NCBI RefSeq assembly: GCF_001425175.1
Contig: NZ_LMDV01000008.1
Span: 1,039,494 to 1,103,493, forward strand
DNA from: Nocardioides sp. Root1257
GTDB taxonomy: Bacteria > Actinomycetota > Actinomycetes > Propionibacteriales > Nocardioidaceae
Length of the DNA: 64,000 nucleotides
Direction: 5' to 3'
Part shown: piece after piece, positions 25,407 through 34,201 of the stretch
How positions within the stretch are numbered: position 1 is the first letter of the stretch
Layout of the letters: every line of letters begins with the position of its first letter
Program-made: the position numbers and the translations under genes
The notes under the pieces: model-generated
The model's input: only the letters and a program-made list of their open reading frames with translations
Told to the model about the DNA's origin: nothing
Database searches by the model: none

Positions 25407-26299
25407 CCGGGCGACCGGGGCAGCGCCAGGTAGCGGTAGGCGTGGTGGGTGACGAACCCCAGTCCCTCGTAGAGCGCCAGGGCGGGGGCGTTGTCGCCCA
25501 GCACCTGGAGGTACGCCGTGGTCGCGCCGTGCACGGCGCCCCACTCCAGCAGCTCCGCCATCACCGCGACGCCGAGTCCCTGGCGCCGGTGCTCCGGATC
25601 GACCTCGATGCCGCGGAACCCGACCCAGTCGTCGGCGTACGCCGCGATGCCGCTGGCCCGGTCGCCGAGCCGGACGGTCACCAGCCCACCGTCCTCCTCG
25701 TACGACACCGGTGGTGGGGGTGTGAGCGCAGCGAGCCTCGAAACCACCCGACGGCTGGCCTGCGCCACCGACGCGACCTGGAAGAGCGTGTCCGCGTCGT
25801 TGCTCTCCGGCACCCAGCCGTGGCCGCGGAAGAGCGCGTCCTCGGCGGAGTCGGGCAGCACCGCGGCGATCGGCCGGCCGGTGCGGGTCGCGTAGAACTC
25901 GACGACGCGCTCGTAGTCCCCGTCGGCACCAGACGGCGCGACGGCCAGCACCGAGTTCGCGCGACGGGCGGTCGACGTGGGGGAGTGCCGCAGGGTCCAG
26001 TCGCCGAGCGGCTCCGTGGCCAGGTCGGGGAAGAGGGCCAGGGCGCGGCGCTGGGCATCGAGCGGGGTGACCCGGTGCCGGACCGACGGACGCGGCGGCA
26101 CCGGCTTGCCGGAGACGATGTCGGCGATCGCGATCGGCACCGCCGGACCGCTCTCGGGCTGGACGACGCAGGTCCCGTCGGCCCACGACAGGCAGGTGCC
26201 GAGGACGTCGGTGAGCGCCGGTCCGCCGGACGGCCCGGTCTCGCCGCGGAGCACCCGCCGCACTACGACGCGCTGCCCGACGACGTGTGGACCAAGCAT
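25403..26299 (-). CDS. GNAT family N-acetyltransferase
   Basis: A 298-residue protein. The C-terminal half is a GNAT domain with the acetyl-CoA loop EHRRQGLGVAVMAELL (about residues 232-247) and GATTAYLQVLGDNAPALALYEGLGF, both standard. The N-terminal part (VVGQRVVVRRVLRGE, TDVLG) is a small barrel seen in similar actinobacterial fused acetyltransferases. The acceptor is unknown. About residues 185-197 (VVSRLAALTPPPP) are encoded by a dispersed palindromic repeat (25709-25748). The ATG at 26299 lies within an 18-bp palindrome; GTC/GTG codons just downstream are possible alternatives. Divergent from the ferredoxin gene. Confidence 0.85.
   Translation of the reverse strand: MLGPHVVGQRVVVRRVLRGETGPSGGPALTDVLGTCLSWADGTCVVQPESGPAVPIAIADIVSGKPVPPRPSVRHRVTPLDAQRRALALFPDLATEPLGDWTLRHSPTSTARRANSVLAVAPSGADGDYERVVEFYATRTGRPIAAVLPDSAEDALFRGHGWVPESNDADTLFQVASVAQASRRVVSRLAALTPPPPVSYEEDGGLVTVRLGDRASGIAAYADDWVGFRGIEVDPEHRRQGLGVAVMAELLEWGAVHGATTAYLQVLGDNAPALALYEGLGFVTHHAYRYLALPRSPG
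25709..25748. repeat. Dispersed palindromic repeat inside the GNAT gene
   Basis: A 40-bp copy with GGTGGT near one end, an inner GAGCGCAGCGAGC core and CTCGAAACCACC at the other. It shares ends and layout with the fbiC, dapC and ileS-distal copies but has a different core. In the GNAT frame it encodes VVSRLAALTPPPP, between two parts of the protein. Confidence 0.7.
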
Positions 26300-26308
26300 G
26301 TGCTTGGT
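26291..26308. promoter_or_regulatory. 18-bp palindrome over the GNAT start codon, probable operator
   Basis: ACCAAGCATGTGCTTGGT is a perfect inverted repeat with 8-bp arms (ACCAAGCA/TGCTTGGT) or a full 18-bp dyad. It contains the GNAT start codon on the minus strand. The AAGCA...TGCTT form resembles operators of TetR-family regulators of acyl-CoA metabolism, but the regulator is not in the window. It is 90 bp upstream of the ferredoxin start and could act on both genes. Confidence 0.5.
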
Positions 26309-26397
26309 CACATCGTGAGGCGGGTCCACGGACGACACGGTCGGGATACTAGGCTGTCCCCGAACGCGTGCTCCCGTCATGTCTCCAGGAGGAATCG

Positions 26398-26724
26398 GTG
26401 ACCTACGTCATCTCCCAGCCGTGCGTCGACCTCAAGGACCGGGCCTGCGTTGACGAGTGCCCCGTTGACTGCATCTACGAGGGCAAGCGGATGCTCTACA
26501 TCCACCCCGACGAGTGCGTCGACTGCGGTGCCTGCGAGCCGGTCTGCCCGGTCGAGGCGATCTTCTACGAGGACGACGTCCCCGAGGAGTCCAAGGGCTA
26601 CTACGACGCCAACGTGCACTTCTTCGACGACCTCGGCTCGCCGGGCGGCGCCGCCAAGATGGGCGAGATCGACCACGACCACCCGATGATCGCCGCGCTG
26701 CCGCCGCAGGAGACCGGCCACTGA
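26398..26724 (+). CDS. fdxA: Seven-iron ferredoxin (3Fe-4S / 4Fe-4S)
   Basis: A 108-residue soluble electron carrier. The N-terminus has [19 protein letters not shown] and then [16 protein letters not shown], cysteine spacing typical of the actinobacterial 7Fe ferredoxins FdxA/FdxC. GTG 26398 is 6 nt after AGGAGG, a strong ribosome-binding site, and TACTAG upstream (26347-26352) may be its -10. It passes electrons to oxidoreductases, possibly cytochrome P450s. The ferredoxin-dapC order is conserved in actinobacteria as far as I recall. Confidence 0.95.
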   Translation: MTYVISQPCVDLKDRACVDECPVDCIYEGKRMLYIHPDECVDCGACEPVCPVEAIFYEDDVPEESKGYYDANVHFFDDLGSPGGAAKMGEIDHDHPMIAALPPQETGH

Positions 26725-26741
26725 GCTCGCCGGAGAAACTC

Positions 26742-26778
26742 GGTGGTTGAGGAGGCGCGCCAGCGCCGTCTCGAAACC
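26742..26778. repeat. Dispersed palindromic repeat forming the start of dapC
   Basis: A 37-bp copy (GGTGGTTGAGG, inner GGCGC-GCCA-GCGCC, terminal GTCTCGAAACC). The dapC GTG at 26743 is its second base, and codons 1-12 are the repeat, read VVEEARQRRLET. A GGAG ribosome-binding site lies outside the repeat, 7 nt before the GTG. Confidence 0.8.
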
Positions 26779-27870
26779 CGCGTCTCCAGCAGGCTCCCCG
26801 ACTTCCCCTGGGACGCCCTGGTCGAGCACGCGGAGCGTGCCCGCGCCCACCCGGACGGGATCGTCGACCTCTCGATCGGTACGCCGGTCGACCCGACGCC
26901 CGCGGTGGTCCAGGACGCGCTGCGGGCGGCCGCCGACTCGCCGGGCTACCCCCTGACGATCGGCACGCAGGCGACCCGCCAGGCGTGCATCGACTGGCTG
27001 TCGCGCCGCCACGGGGTGACCGGACTGGGCCTCGACGGCGTGCTGCCGACGATCGGCTCGAAGGAGCTGGTCGCGGCACTGCCCGGCCAGCTCGGCATCG
27101 GCCCCGGTGACCTCGTCGCGTGGCCCGAGCTCGCCTACCCGACGTACGAGGTCGGTGCGGCGCTCGCGGGTGCCCGCGGGGTCGCGACCGACTCCCTGAC
27201 CTCGCTCGGACCCGAGACCCCGGCGCTGCTGTGGATCAACTCGCCGTCCAACCCGACCGGGCGGGTGCTGCCGCCCGAGCACCTGAAGAAGGTCGTCGAC
27301 TGGTGCCGCGAGCGCGGCACGATCCTGGTCTCCGACGAGTGCTACCTCGAGTGCGCCTGGGACGCGACGCCGATGTCGGTGCTGCACCCCTCGATCAGCG
27401 GCGGCTCGCACGAGGGGATCCTCGCGGTCCACTCGCTCTCGAAGCGCTCCAACCTCGCGGGCTACCGCTGCGCGTTCGTGGCCGGCGACCCCGCCCTGGT
27501 GGGCGAGCTGCTCGCGGTCCGCAAGAACCTCGGCCTGATCATGCCCGGCCCGCAGCAGGCCGCGATGGTGGCCGCCCTCGACGACGACGAGCACGTGGTC
27601 GAGCAGCACGCGCGGTACGCCGCGCGCCGCGCCAAGCTCCGCGAGGCACTGGAGACGGCCGGCTTCCGCGTCGACCACTCGGAGGCGTCGCTCTACCTGT
27701 GGAGCACGCAGGACGAGGACTGCTGGACGACGATCTCGTGGCTGGCCGAGCGCGGCATCCTGGCCGCGCCGGGCTCCTTCTACGGCTCCGCCGGCGCGCG
27801 GCACGTCCGGGTCGCGTTCACCGCGACCGACGAGCGCGTCGACGCCGCGGTGGGCCGACTGGCTGGCTAG
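26743..27870 (+). CDS. dapC: Succinyldiaminopimelate transaminase
   Basis: PLP enzyme of the aspartate aminotransferase fold that makes N-succinyl-L,L-diaminopimelate in lysine and peptidoglycan synthesis. In 375 residues it shows the DapC-type start SRLPDFPWDALVEHAERAR and GIVDLSIGTPVDPTP, the INSPSNPTGRVLP motif, SDECYLECAW (PLP Asp/Tyr) and the lysine in VHSLSKRSNLAGYR. The first 12 codons derive from a dispersed repeat, and the conserved sequence begins at VSSRLPDFPWD, so the mature N-terminus may be foreign. dapD and dapE are 2-9 kb downstream. The stop shares CTAG with the convergent DUF5999 gene. Confidence 0.93.
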   Translation: MVEEARQRRLETRVSSRLPDFPWDALVEHAERARAHPDGIVDLSIGTPVDPTPAVVQDALRAAADSPGYPLTIGTQATRQACIDWLSRRHGVTGLGLDGVLPTIGSKELVAALPGQLGIGPGDLVAWPELAYPTYEVGAALAGARGVATDSLTSLGPETPALLWINSPSNPTGRVLPPEHLKKVVDWCRERGTILVSDECYLECAWDATPMSVLHPSISGGSHEGILAVHSLSKRSNLAGYRCAFVAGDPALVGELLAVRKNLGLIMPGPQQAAMVAALDDDEHVVEQHARYAARRAKLREALETAGFRVDHSEASLYLWSTQDEDCWTTISWLAERGILAAPGSFYGSAGARHVRVAFTATDERVDAAVGRLAG

Positions 27871-27880
27871 CTCGCCAGCC
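27861..27880. terminator. Possible bidirectional terminator between convergent genes
   Basis: GGCTGGC (27861-27867) and GCCAGCC (27874-27880) form 7-bp arms around TAGCTC, with both genes' stop codons inside. There is no T tract, so termination is inferred from position only. Confidence 0.4.
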
Positions 27881-28049
27881 CGATGGTGGCGTCGTGCCCG
27901 TCCGGCGTCAGGTAGTGCCCGTCGTCGAAGAGGATCACCCCGTTGCACAGCCGGCACCAGCCCTGGTCGCCGTGGTGGTCAGAGGTCACCTGGGCGGTGC
28001 AGCAGTCGGCTGAGTCGCGGTCCGGGCAGGTCGGTGAGTGGGTGCACAT
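27867..28049 (-). CDS. DUF5999 family Cys-rich small protein
   Basis: A 60-residue protein starting MCTHSPTCPDRDSADCC with further WCRLCNGVILFDDGHYLTPDG, the DUF5999 pattern. Several cysteines and histidines suggest metal binding; function unknown. ATG 28049 has GGAGAC about 8 nt upstream. Convergent with dapC, sharing the CTAG at 27867-27870. The 140-bp gap to the next gene on the right (28050-28189) holds only a weak GAGCGG/CCGCTC hairpin (28108-28125) that I could not assign. Confidence 0.85.
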   Translation of the reverse strand: MCTHSPTCPDRDSADCCTAQVTSDHHGDQGWCRLCNGVILFDDGHYLTPDGHDATIGLAS

Positions 28050-28189
28050 CGTCGGTCTCCAAGGGAACGTGGTCTACGTCTCCATCGGCACAGTGTCGGT
28101 GAAGCCTGAGCGGTTGTGTCCGCTCACTCCCAGCATGCGCCTGCCCACGGACATCCGCAGGTGCTTCTCCACACCCGGCGCGTCGTGGC

Positions 28190-29152
28190 CTAGGGATAGA
28201 CGTCGACGTGCACGTGGTCGCGGTGCTCCAGGACGGCACGGTCGCCCGGCCCGTCGGGCGCCACGTAGCGCCGCCAGCCGTCGCCGGACTTCGAGCCCGC
28301 CGTCCAGATCCGGCCGTCGAAGATCACGGTCCTGATGTCGAGCCGGTCGGCCTGCGCCACGAGGTACTGGGCGATCGCCCAGCCGCGGATCTTGTTGTCC
28401 GCGCTGATCGGGCGGACGAAGATGTCGACGGCCCGGCCCTCGTAGTGGGCCGAGCCCGGCATGTGGCCGCTCTGGACCCCGCCGGGCGCGAACCCGCCGA
28501 GCGGCGGGTCGTCGAAGACCTCGGAGACCTCGCGGCGCACCACCTCGGCGCGGTGGGTCAGCCCGGTGCGGGTCAGCCGCACCGACGCGCCGTCGGGGGT
28601 GCCACCGAGCCGGCAGCTGAAGGCGTGCCGCGAGTTGCCGGTGAGGGCCGAGGCGAGCACCCGCGCGTCCGCCTCGTGGTCGGCGTACGCCTCCGGGAAG
28701 CCGGAGCGCTGCACCCGCTGCGCGGCGACCGTGACCCGCATCGACTCGTAGCCGTCGAGCTTCGCGAGCTCGTCGTAGAACCTGTTGGTGGCGTAGTAGG
28801 GGTCCTGGATCTCGGCGCGGGTGCCCCAGCCCTGCGACGGCCGCTGCTGGAAGAGGCCGAGCGAGTCGCGGTCGCCGGACTCCAGGTTGTAGAGCTTCGA
28901 CTCCTGGTACGCCGTCGCCAGGGCGATCGTCGCGGCCCGGGCGGGCATGCCCCGGTCGACCGCGACGGCGGTGATCAGCGCGGCGTTCTCGGCCTGCTCG
29001 AGGTCGAGCGTCACCGTGCGCCCGCCGACGCTGGCGGTGCACTCATCCGGCTGGAAGAGGGGGGTCACCTGGCGGACCAGGCCGTAGCCGACGACGGCGG
29101 CGACCCCGACACCGGCGAGGCCGACCACGGCCACGCCCGTGCGGAGCTTCAT
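28190..29152 (-). CDS. Exported protein with lysozyme-like N-terminal half
   Basis: A 320-residue protein with an N-terminal signal or anchor helix (VAVVGLAGVGVAAVVGYGLV). The middle (AATIALATAYQESKLYNLES, DSLGLFQQRPSQGWGT, YESMRVTVAAQRVQRSGFPEAY) resembles the lytic transglycosylase or resuscitation-like module of actinobacterial surface proteins. The C-terminal part (HMPGSAHYEGRAVDIFVRPI, EHRDHVHVDVYP) matches the zinc-peptidase/D-alanyl-D-alanine carboxypeptidase-like shape, with candidate metal ligands His and Asp. It probably acts on the cell wall. ATG 29152 follows CACACT by 6 nt. Confidence 0.7.
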   Translation of the reverse strand: MKLRTGVAVVGLAGVGVAAVVGYGLVRQVTPLFQPDECTASVGGRTVTLDLEQAENAALITAVAVDRGMPARAATIALATAYQESKLYNLESGDRDSLGLFQQRPSQGWGTRAEIQDPYYATNRFYDELAKLDGYESMRVTVAAQRVQRSGFPEAYADHEADARVLASALTGNSRHAFSCRLGGTPDGASVRLTRTGLTHRAEVVRREVSEVFDDPPLGGFAPGGVQSGHMPGSAHYEGRAVDIFVRPISADNKIRGWAIAQYLVAQADRLDIRTVIFDGRIWTAGSKSGDGWRRYVAPDGPGDRAVLEHRDHVHVDVYP

Positions 29153-29204
29153 GGAGACAGTGTGCGGAGGCGGGCCAAGCGCCTGGAAATCCTCAGCGCA
29201 GTCC

Positions 29205-30164
29205 TCAGTTGGCGTGCAGGGCCGCGTTGAGCTCGACGCCGTCGCTCTTCCACGGCACGGCCTCGATGGCGCCGGTCACCGAGTTGCGACGGAAGAGCAC
29301 GTTGCTGGCGCCGGAGAGCTCGAGCGCCTTGACCACCCGCGTCCGGCTGTGCGCCGGGTCGAGGTCGGGGACCGTGACCTTGGTGCCGGCCGTGACGTAG
29401 CAGCCGGCCTCGACCACGCAGTCGTCGCCGAGCGAGATGCCGATGCCGGCGTTCGCGCCGAGCAGGCACCGCTCGCCGATCGAGATCACCTGCTTCCCAC
29501 CCCCCGAGAGGGTGCCCATGATCGAGGCGCCGCCGCCGACGTCGGAGCCGTCGCCGACCACCACGCCGGCGGAGATCCGGCCCTCGACCATGCTCGCGCC
29601 CAGCGTGCCGGCGTTGTAGTTGACGAAGCCCTCGTGCATCACCGTCGTGCCCTCGGCCAGGTGCGCGCCGAGGCGGACCCGGTCGGCATCGGCGATCCGG
29701 ACGCCGGCCGGGACGACGTAGTCGACCATCCGGGGGAACTTGTCGATGCCGAAGACCGTCAAGTGGCGGCCGTTGGCCTGCAACCGGGCGCGGGCGCTCT
29801 CGAAGCCGGCGACCGCGCACGGGCCGGCGCTCGTCCACACGACGTTCGCGAGCAGCCCGAAGATGCCGTCCAGGCTGACCGAGTGCGGCGTGACCAGGCG
29901 CGAGGAGAGCAGGTGCAGGCGCAGCCAGACGTCCTCGGTGGAGGTCGGCGGCGCCTGGAGGTCGGCGATCTCGACGAGCAGCACCTCCCGGGTCACCGCC
30001 CGGTCCTCGTCGCGCGACTGGAGCCGGCCGAGATCGGCCGGGGTGACGGCGTCGTCCGGCTTCTCGCCGAGCGCCGGGCTGGGGAACCAGACGTCCAGGA
30101 CGTTGCCGGCGTTGTCGAGGGTGGCGAGGCCGAAGCCCCAGGCAGTGGTCGGTACGGCGCTCAC
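29205..30164 (-). CDS. dapD: Tetrahydrodipicolinate N-succinyltransferase
   Basis: Succinylates 2,3,4,5-tetrahydrodipicolinate with succinyl-CoA in the lysine pathway. The 319 residues include the actinobacterial N-terminal domain ([20 protein letters not shown]) and a left-handed parallel beta-helix with hexapeptide repeats ([40 protein letters not shown]). The sequence [21 protein letters not shown] is typical of this DapD class. GTG 30164 has TAGGCT on the minus strand 8 nt upstream (complement of 30173-30178); the longer upstream reading overlaps the DinB gene. Works with the dapC and dapE products. Confidence 0.95.
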   Translation of the reverse strand: MSAVPTTAWGFGLATLDNAGNVLDVWFPSPALGEKPDDAVTPADLGRLQSRDEDRAVTREVLLVEIADLQAPPTSTEDVWLRLHLLSSRLVTPHSVSLDGIFGLLANVVWTSAGPCAVAGFESARARLQANGRHLTVFGIDKFPRMVDYVVPAGVRIADADRVRLGAHLAEGTTVMHEGFVNYNAGTLGASMVEGRISAGVVVGDGSDVGGGASIMGTLSGGGKQVISIGERCLLGANAGIGISLGDDCVVEAGCYVTAGTKVTVPDLDPAHSRTRVVKALELSGASNVLFRRNSVTGAIEAVPWKSDGVELNAALHAN

Positions 30165-30196
30165 GGGCGTACAGCCTAGGGGTCGCGGGCGGGCCG

Positions 30197-30691
30197 CTAC
30201 TGCCCGGTCCGCCCGTCGATGCACTCGCGCAGCAGGTCGGCGTGACCGCAGTGCCGCGCGTACTCCTCGATGAGGTGGACGACCACCTCGCGCATCTCCA
30301 GGTCGCCGTCGTCGTGCTGGCCGAGGTGGTCCATCGGGTGGCTCTCCTGGAACTCCCGGGCGTAGGCGACCTCGGCCCGCCAGGCCGCCCAGGCCTCGGC
30401 GACGACCGCGTCGTCGGCGACCGCGCCGTCGAAGTCGGCGTCGCGGTGCTCGTCCTTGCCCCACATCTTCGGCAGGTCGAGGCGGCGGTCCATCACCCGG
30501 CGCCACCACGAGAACTCGACCGCCGCGAGGTGCCGCAGCAGGCCGAGCAGGGACAGCGTCGAGGGCGGCACCGACCGGCGGGCGAGCTGCTCGGCGTCGA
30601 GCCCCTCGCACTGGCGCTCGAAGGTGGCTCGGAAGTGGTCCAGGTACTCCTGGAGGACGGCGGGCTCGCCGCGCGTCGGCTCGTCGGTCAT
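30197..30691 (-). CDS. DinB family (DUF664) protein
   Basis: A 164-residue four-helix protein of the DinB-like superfamily. It shows [20 protein letters not shown], then [20 protein letters not shown] with a metal-binding His, and [20 protein letters not shown] with two more His, giving the three-His metal site seen in mycothiol-dependent or bacillithiol-dependent members. In a mycothiol producer it may be a thiol transferase; that is inference. ATG 30691 is taken as the start because the DUF664 start [14 protein letters not shown] follows. Confidence 0.85.
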   Translation of the reverse strand: MTDEPTRGEPAVLQEYLDHFRATFERQCEGLDAEQLARRSVPPSTLSLLGLLRHLAAVEFSWWRRVMDRRLDLPKMWGKDEHRDADFDGAVADDAVVAEAWAAWRAEVAYAREFQESHPMDHLGQHDDGDLEMREVVVHLIEEYARHCGHADLLRECIDGRTGQ

Positions 30692-30769
30692 GGGCACACC
30701 CGACCATCCGGCAGCGGCTCGCCGCAATCCGATTCGCCCGGCGTACGGCGGGCGCCGTACGCTGGACCC

Positions 30770-30970
30770 ACAGGCGTCTGAGCCGTCATCAGCGGCGAGC
30801 CTCCGGAAGAAAGCCCTCCGTCGTCAGGCGGGGAGCAAGTAGAACCGGACGGGTAGGCCCGTCACAGCCGTGATCGAGTGGTCGCTCCTCCTTGGAGGGG
30901 TGGCAAGCGAGGTGGTACCGCGGCTCACGTCGTCCTCGTGTCCGAGACACGAGACCCGCAGGAGCCACCG
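30770..30970 (+). ncRNA. T-box riboswitch upstream of ileS
   Basis: The T-box sequence GGTGGTACCGCGG is at 30911-30923; its variable base T would pair with A73 of tRNA-Ile. A candidate ATC specifier in a TCATCAGCGG context lies at 30788-30790, and another ATC is at about 30871. GGCTC (30922-30926) can pair with GAGCC (30962-30966) next to the Shine-Dalgarno region, which fits the translational T-boxes known for actinobacterial ileS. An 8-bp CTCGTGTC/GACACGAG hairpin (30935-30953) sits between them. The start is placed from the TACGCT -10 at 30758-30763. Confidence 0.88.
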
Positions 30971-33900
30971 ATGACCTACCCGAAGAACGACTCCGGCAGC
31001 GTGCCCTCGAGCCCGCGCTTCCCGGAGATCGAGGAGCGCATCCTCGAGTTCTGGGAGCAGGACGGCACCTTCCAGGCGAGCATCGACCAGCGCGACGCGG
31101 GGGAGGACGGCGCCAACGAGTTCGTCTTCTACGACGGCCCGCCGTTCGCCAACGGCCTGCCGCACTACGGCCACCTGCTCACCGGCTACGTCAAGGACCT
31201 GATCCCGCGCTACCAGACGATGCGCGGCAAGAAGGTCGAGCGTCGCTTCGGTTGGGACACCCACGGCCTGCCCGCCGAGCTCGAGGCGATGCGGCTCAAC
31301 GGCATCAAGACCACCGACGAGATCCTCGAGATGGGCATCGACGAGTTCAACGAGGCCTGCCGCGCGTCGGTGATGAAGTACACCGGCGACTGGCGCGAGT
31401 ACGTCACCCGCCAGGCACGCTGGGTCGACTTCGACAACGACTACCGGACCATGAACCCCGACTACATGGAGTCGGTGATCTGGGCCTTCCAGCAACTGTT
31501 CGACAAGGGCCTGGTCTACGAGGGCTTCCGGGTGCTGCCCTACTGCTGGAACGACGAGACCCCGCTCTCCAACCACGAGCTGCGGATGGACGACGACGTC
31601 TACCAGATGCGGCAGGACCCGGCCGTCACCGTCGGGTACGACGTGACGACGGACGGCCCGTTCCAGGGCGCCAAGCTGCTCGTCTGGACGACGACGCCGT
31701 GGACGCTGCCGAGCAACCTCGCGGTGATGGTCGGCGAGGACATCGACTACGTCGTCGTGTCGGTCGAGGGGGTGCGCTACATCCTGGCCGAGGCGCGGCT
31801 CTCGTCGTACGCCCGCGAGCTGGGCGACGACCCGGAGGTCACCTGGCGAGGCACGGGCGCCGACCTGGTCGGTCTCGTCTACGACCCGCCGTTCTCCTAC
31901 TACCGCGGTCACGAGCGGGCCTTCCGCGTGGTGCCCGCCGAGTTCGTGACGACCACCGACGGCACCGGGATGGTGCACACCGCCGGCGCCTTCGGTGAGG
32001 ACGACAAGGTCGTCACCGACCGCGAGGGCATCGAGGCGGTGATGCCGGTCGGCAAGGACGGGAAGTTCACGTTCCCGGTCACCGACTACGAGGGCCTGCA
32101 GGTCTTCGACGCCAACCTCCAGATCATCGACGACCTCAAGGGCGGTGGCGGCTCCGTCACGCCCGGCACGGTCCTGCTGCGCCGCGAGACCTACGACCAC
32201 AGCTACCCGCACTGCTGGCGCTGCCGCGAGCCCCTGATCTACAAGGGCGTCTCGTCGTGGTTCGTCGAGGTCACCGCGATCAAGCAGCGGATGCTGGAGC
32301 TCAACCAGGAGATCAACTGGGTCCCCGACCACATCCAGGACGGCCAGTTCGGCCGGTGGCTGGAGAACGCCCGCGACTGGTCGATCACCCGCAACCGCTT
32401 CTGGGGCTCCCCGGTGCCGGTGTGGAAGAGCGACGACCCGACGTACCCGCGCCTCGACGTCTACGGCTCGTTCGAGCAGATCGAGGCCGACTTCGGCCGG
32501 CTGCCGCGCAACCACCAGGGCGAGCCCGACCTGCACCGTCCGTACGTCGACGACCTGGTGCGCCCGAACCCCGACGACCCGACCGGGAAGTCGATGATGC
32601 GGCGCGTCCCGGACGTCCTCGACGTGTGGTTCGACTCCGGGTCGATGTCGTTCGCCCAGGTGCACGTGCCGTTCGAGAACGAGGACTGGTTCCAGCACCA
32701 CTTCCCGGCGGACTTCATCGTCGAGTACATCGGCCAGACCCGCGGCTGGTTCTACACGCTGCACATCCTGGCGACCGCGATCTTCGACAAGCCCGCGTTT
32801 GAGAACTGCATCAGCCACGGCATCGTGCTCGGCTCCGACGGCAACAAGATGTCGAAGTCGCTGCGCAACTACCCCGACGTCCGCGAGGTCTTCGACCGCG
32901 ACGGCGCTGACGCGATGCGCTGGTTCCTGATGTCGTCGCCGATCCTGCGCGGCGGCAACCTGATCGTCACCGAGCAGGGCATCCGCGACTCGGTGCGCCA
33001 AGTGCTGATCCCGCTCTGGAACAGCTGGTACTTCTTCCAGCTCTACGCCAACGCCGCCACGAGCGGGCAGGGGTACGACGCGTCCGCCTCGACGGCGTCG
33101 ACGGACCCGCTGGACCGCTACCTGCTCGCCAAGTGCCGCGACTTCGTCGAGGAGATGACGACGTCGCTGGACGCGTACGCCGTGGCCGACGCGTGCGACG
33201 CGACGCGGTCCTTCCTCGACGTGCTGACGAACTGGTACATCCGCCGCTCGCGCGACCGCTTCTGGGGCGACAACCCGGCGGCCTTCGACACGCTCTACAC
33301 GGTGCTCGAGGTCGTCTGCCGGGCCACGTCGCCGCTGATGCCGCTGACGACCGAGGAGGTCTGGCGCGGGCTGACCGGAGGCCGCTCGGTGCACCTCGCC
33401 GACTGGCCGCTGGTCGACGAGCTGCCTGCCGACGACGCGCTGGTCGCAGCGATGGACCAGGTCCGCGAGGTCTGCTCGGCGGCGTCCGCGCTGCGCAAGG
33501 CCCGCAACCTGCGCAACCGGCTGCCGCTGGCCTCGCTGACGGTCGTCGTCGACGACCCGGCCGCGCTGACCGGGTTCGAGGCGATCGTGCGCGACGAGGT
33601 CAACGTCAAGGACGTCCGGCTGCTCGCCACCGACTCCGACGAGGCCGCGGCGTACGGCGTCGAGCAGAAGCTGACCGTCAACGCCCGCGCTGCCGGCCCG
33701 CGGCTGGGCAAGGACGTGCAGGTCGCGATCAAGGGCTCGAAGTCGGGGGACTGGTCGGTCGCCGAGGACGGCACGGTCACGTCGGGCGGCCTGGCGCTGG
33801 AGGAGGGGGAGTACACCCTCGAGACCGTCGCCGGCTCCGCCGACGGTGGTACGGCGACCGGCGTGCTGCGCAGCGGCGGCTTCGTCGTCCTCGACACCGA

Positions 33901-34144
33901 GGTCACCCCCGAGCTGGCGACCGAGGGGCTCGCCCGCGACCTGGTCCGCCAGGTCCAGCAGGCCCGCCGCGACGCCGGCCTCGACGTCTCCGACCGGATC
34001 GCGCTGACCATCGGCGGCTCCGCCGACGTCCTGGCCGCGGCCGAGACGCACCGCGACCTGGTGATGGCCGAGACGCTGTCCACGTCGTACGACCTGGTCG
34101 CGGGCGACGCCCCGGAGCCGCAGGTGACCGTCGCCAAGGCGTAG
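30971..34144 (+). CDS. ileS: Isoleucyl-tRNA synthetase
   Basis: Class I synthetase, 1057 residues, the long type. Signatures are [12 protein letters not shown] (HIGH region, about residues 57-68), the editing domain with [13 protein letters not shown], the W-R-C block [10 protein letters not shown] and KMSKS (in [16 protein letters not shown]), followed by the anticodon-binding domain and a long C-terminal extension. Length and layout match the eukaryote-like type II IleRS often linked to mupirocin tolerance (family knowledge). Expression is under the T-box just upstream. ATG 30971 is part of the switch, with CAGGAG before it. Confidence 0.97.
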   Translation: MTYPKNDSGSVPSSPRFPEIEERILEFWEQDGTFQASIDQRDAGEDGANEFVFYDGPPFANGLPHYGHLLTGYVKDLIPRYQTMRGKKVERRFGWDTHGLPAELEAMRLNGIKTTDEILEMGIDEFNEACRASVMKYTGDWREYVTRQARWVDFDNDYRTMNPDYMESVIWAFQQLFDKGLVYEGFRVLPYCWNDETPLSNHELRMDDDVYQMRQDPAVTVGYDVTTDGPFQGAKLLVWTTTPWTLPSNLAVMVGEDIDYVVVSVEGVRYILAEARLSSYARELGDDPEVTWRGTGADLVGLVYDPPFSYYRGHERAFRVVPAEFVTTTDGTGMVHTAGAFGEDDKVVTDREGIEAVMPVGKDGKFTFPVTDYEGLQVFDANLQIIDDLKGGGGSVTPGTVLLRRETYDHSYPHCWRCREPLIYKGVSSWFVEVTAIKQRMLELNQEINWVPDHIQDGQFGRWLENARDWSITRNRFWGSPVPVWKSDDPTYPRLDVYGSFEQIEADFGRLPRNHQGEPDLHRPYVDDLVRPNPDDPTGKSMMRRVPDVLDVWFDSGSMSFAQVHVPFENEDWFQHHFPADFIVEYIGQTRGWFYTLHILATAIFDKPAFENCISHGIVLGSDGNKMSKSLRNYPDVREVFDRDGADAMRWFLMSSPILRGGNLIVTEQGIRDSVRQVLIPLWNSWYFFQLYANAATSGQGYDASASTASTDPLDRYLLAKCRDFVEEMTTSLDAYAVADACDATRSFLDVLTNWYIRRSRDRFWGDNPAAFDTLYTVLEVVCRATSPLMPLTTEEVWRGLTGGRSVHLADWPLVDELPADDALVAAMDQVREVCSAASALRKARNLRNRLPLASLTVVVDDPAALTGFEAIVRDEVNVKDVRLLATDSDEAAAYGVEQKLTVNARAAGPRLGKDVQVAIKGSKSGDWSVAEDGTVTSGGLALEEGEYTLETVAGSADGGTATGVLRSGGFVVLDTEVTPELATEGLARDLVRQVQQARRDAGLDVSDRIALTIGGSADVLAAAETHRDLVMAETLSTSYDLVAGDAPEPQVTVAKA

Positions 34145-34146
34145 GT

Positions 34147-34185
34147 GGTTTCGAGGCTCAGGCGCCAGGCCCGAGCCTCGAAACC
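34147..34185. repeat. Palindromic repeat between convergent ileS and LLM oxidoreductase genes
   Basis: GGTTTCGAGGCTC (34147-34159) and GAGCCTCGAAACC (34173-34185) are perfect 13-bp arms around a GC-rich loop. It shares the GGTTTCGAG...CTCGAAACC ends with the copies in fbiC, GNAT and dapC. Here it is intergenic, just past the ileS stop, and could serve as a bidirectional terminator. Confidence 0.75.
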
Positions 34186-34201
34186 TCCCGCACGCGACAG
34201 G

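Noticed and set aside
27861-27880. Repeat-element copy at the dapC end
   Set aside because: GGCTGGC/GCCAGCC lacks the GGTGGTT...CTCGAAACC ends; treated as a simple terminator-like dyad.
28108-28125. GAGCGG...CCGCTC hairpin as a terminator or sRNA
   Set aside because: Six-bp arms, no T tract and no flanking structure; could be chance in GC-rich DNA.
30824-34051. 1075-codon minus-strand frame opposite ileS
   Set aside because: Antisense shadow of a certain gene; Val/Asp/Arg-rich with no domain.
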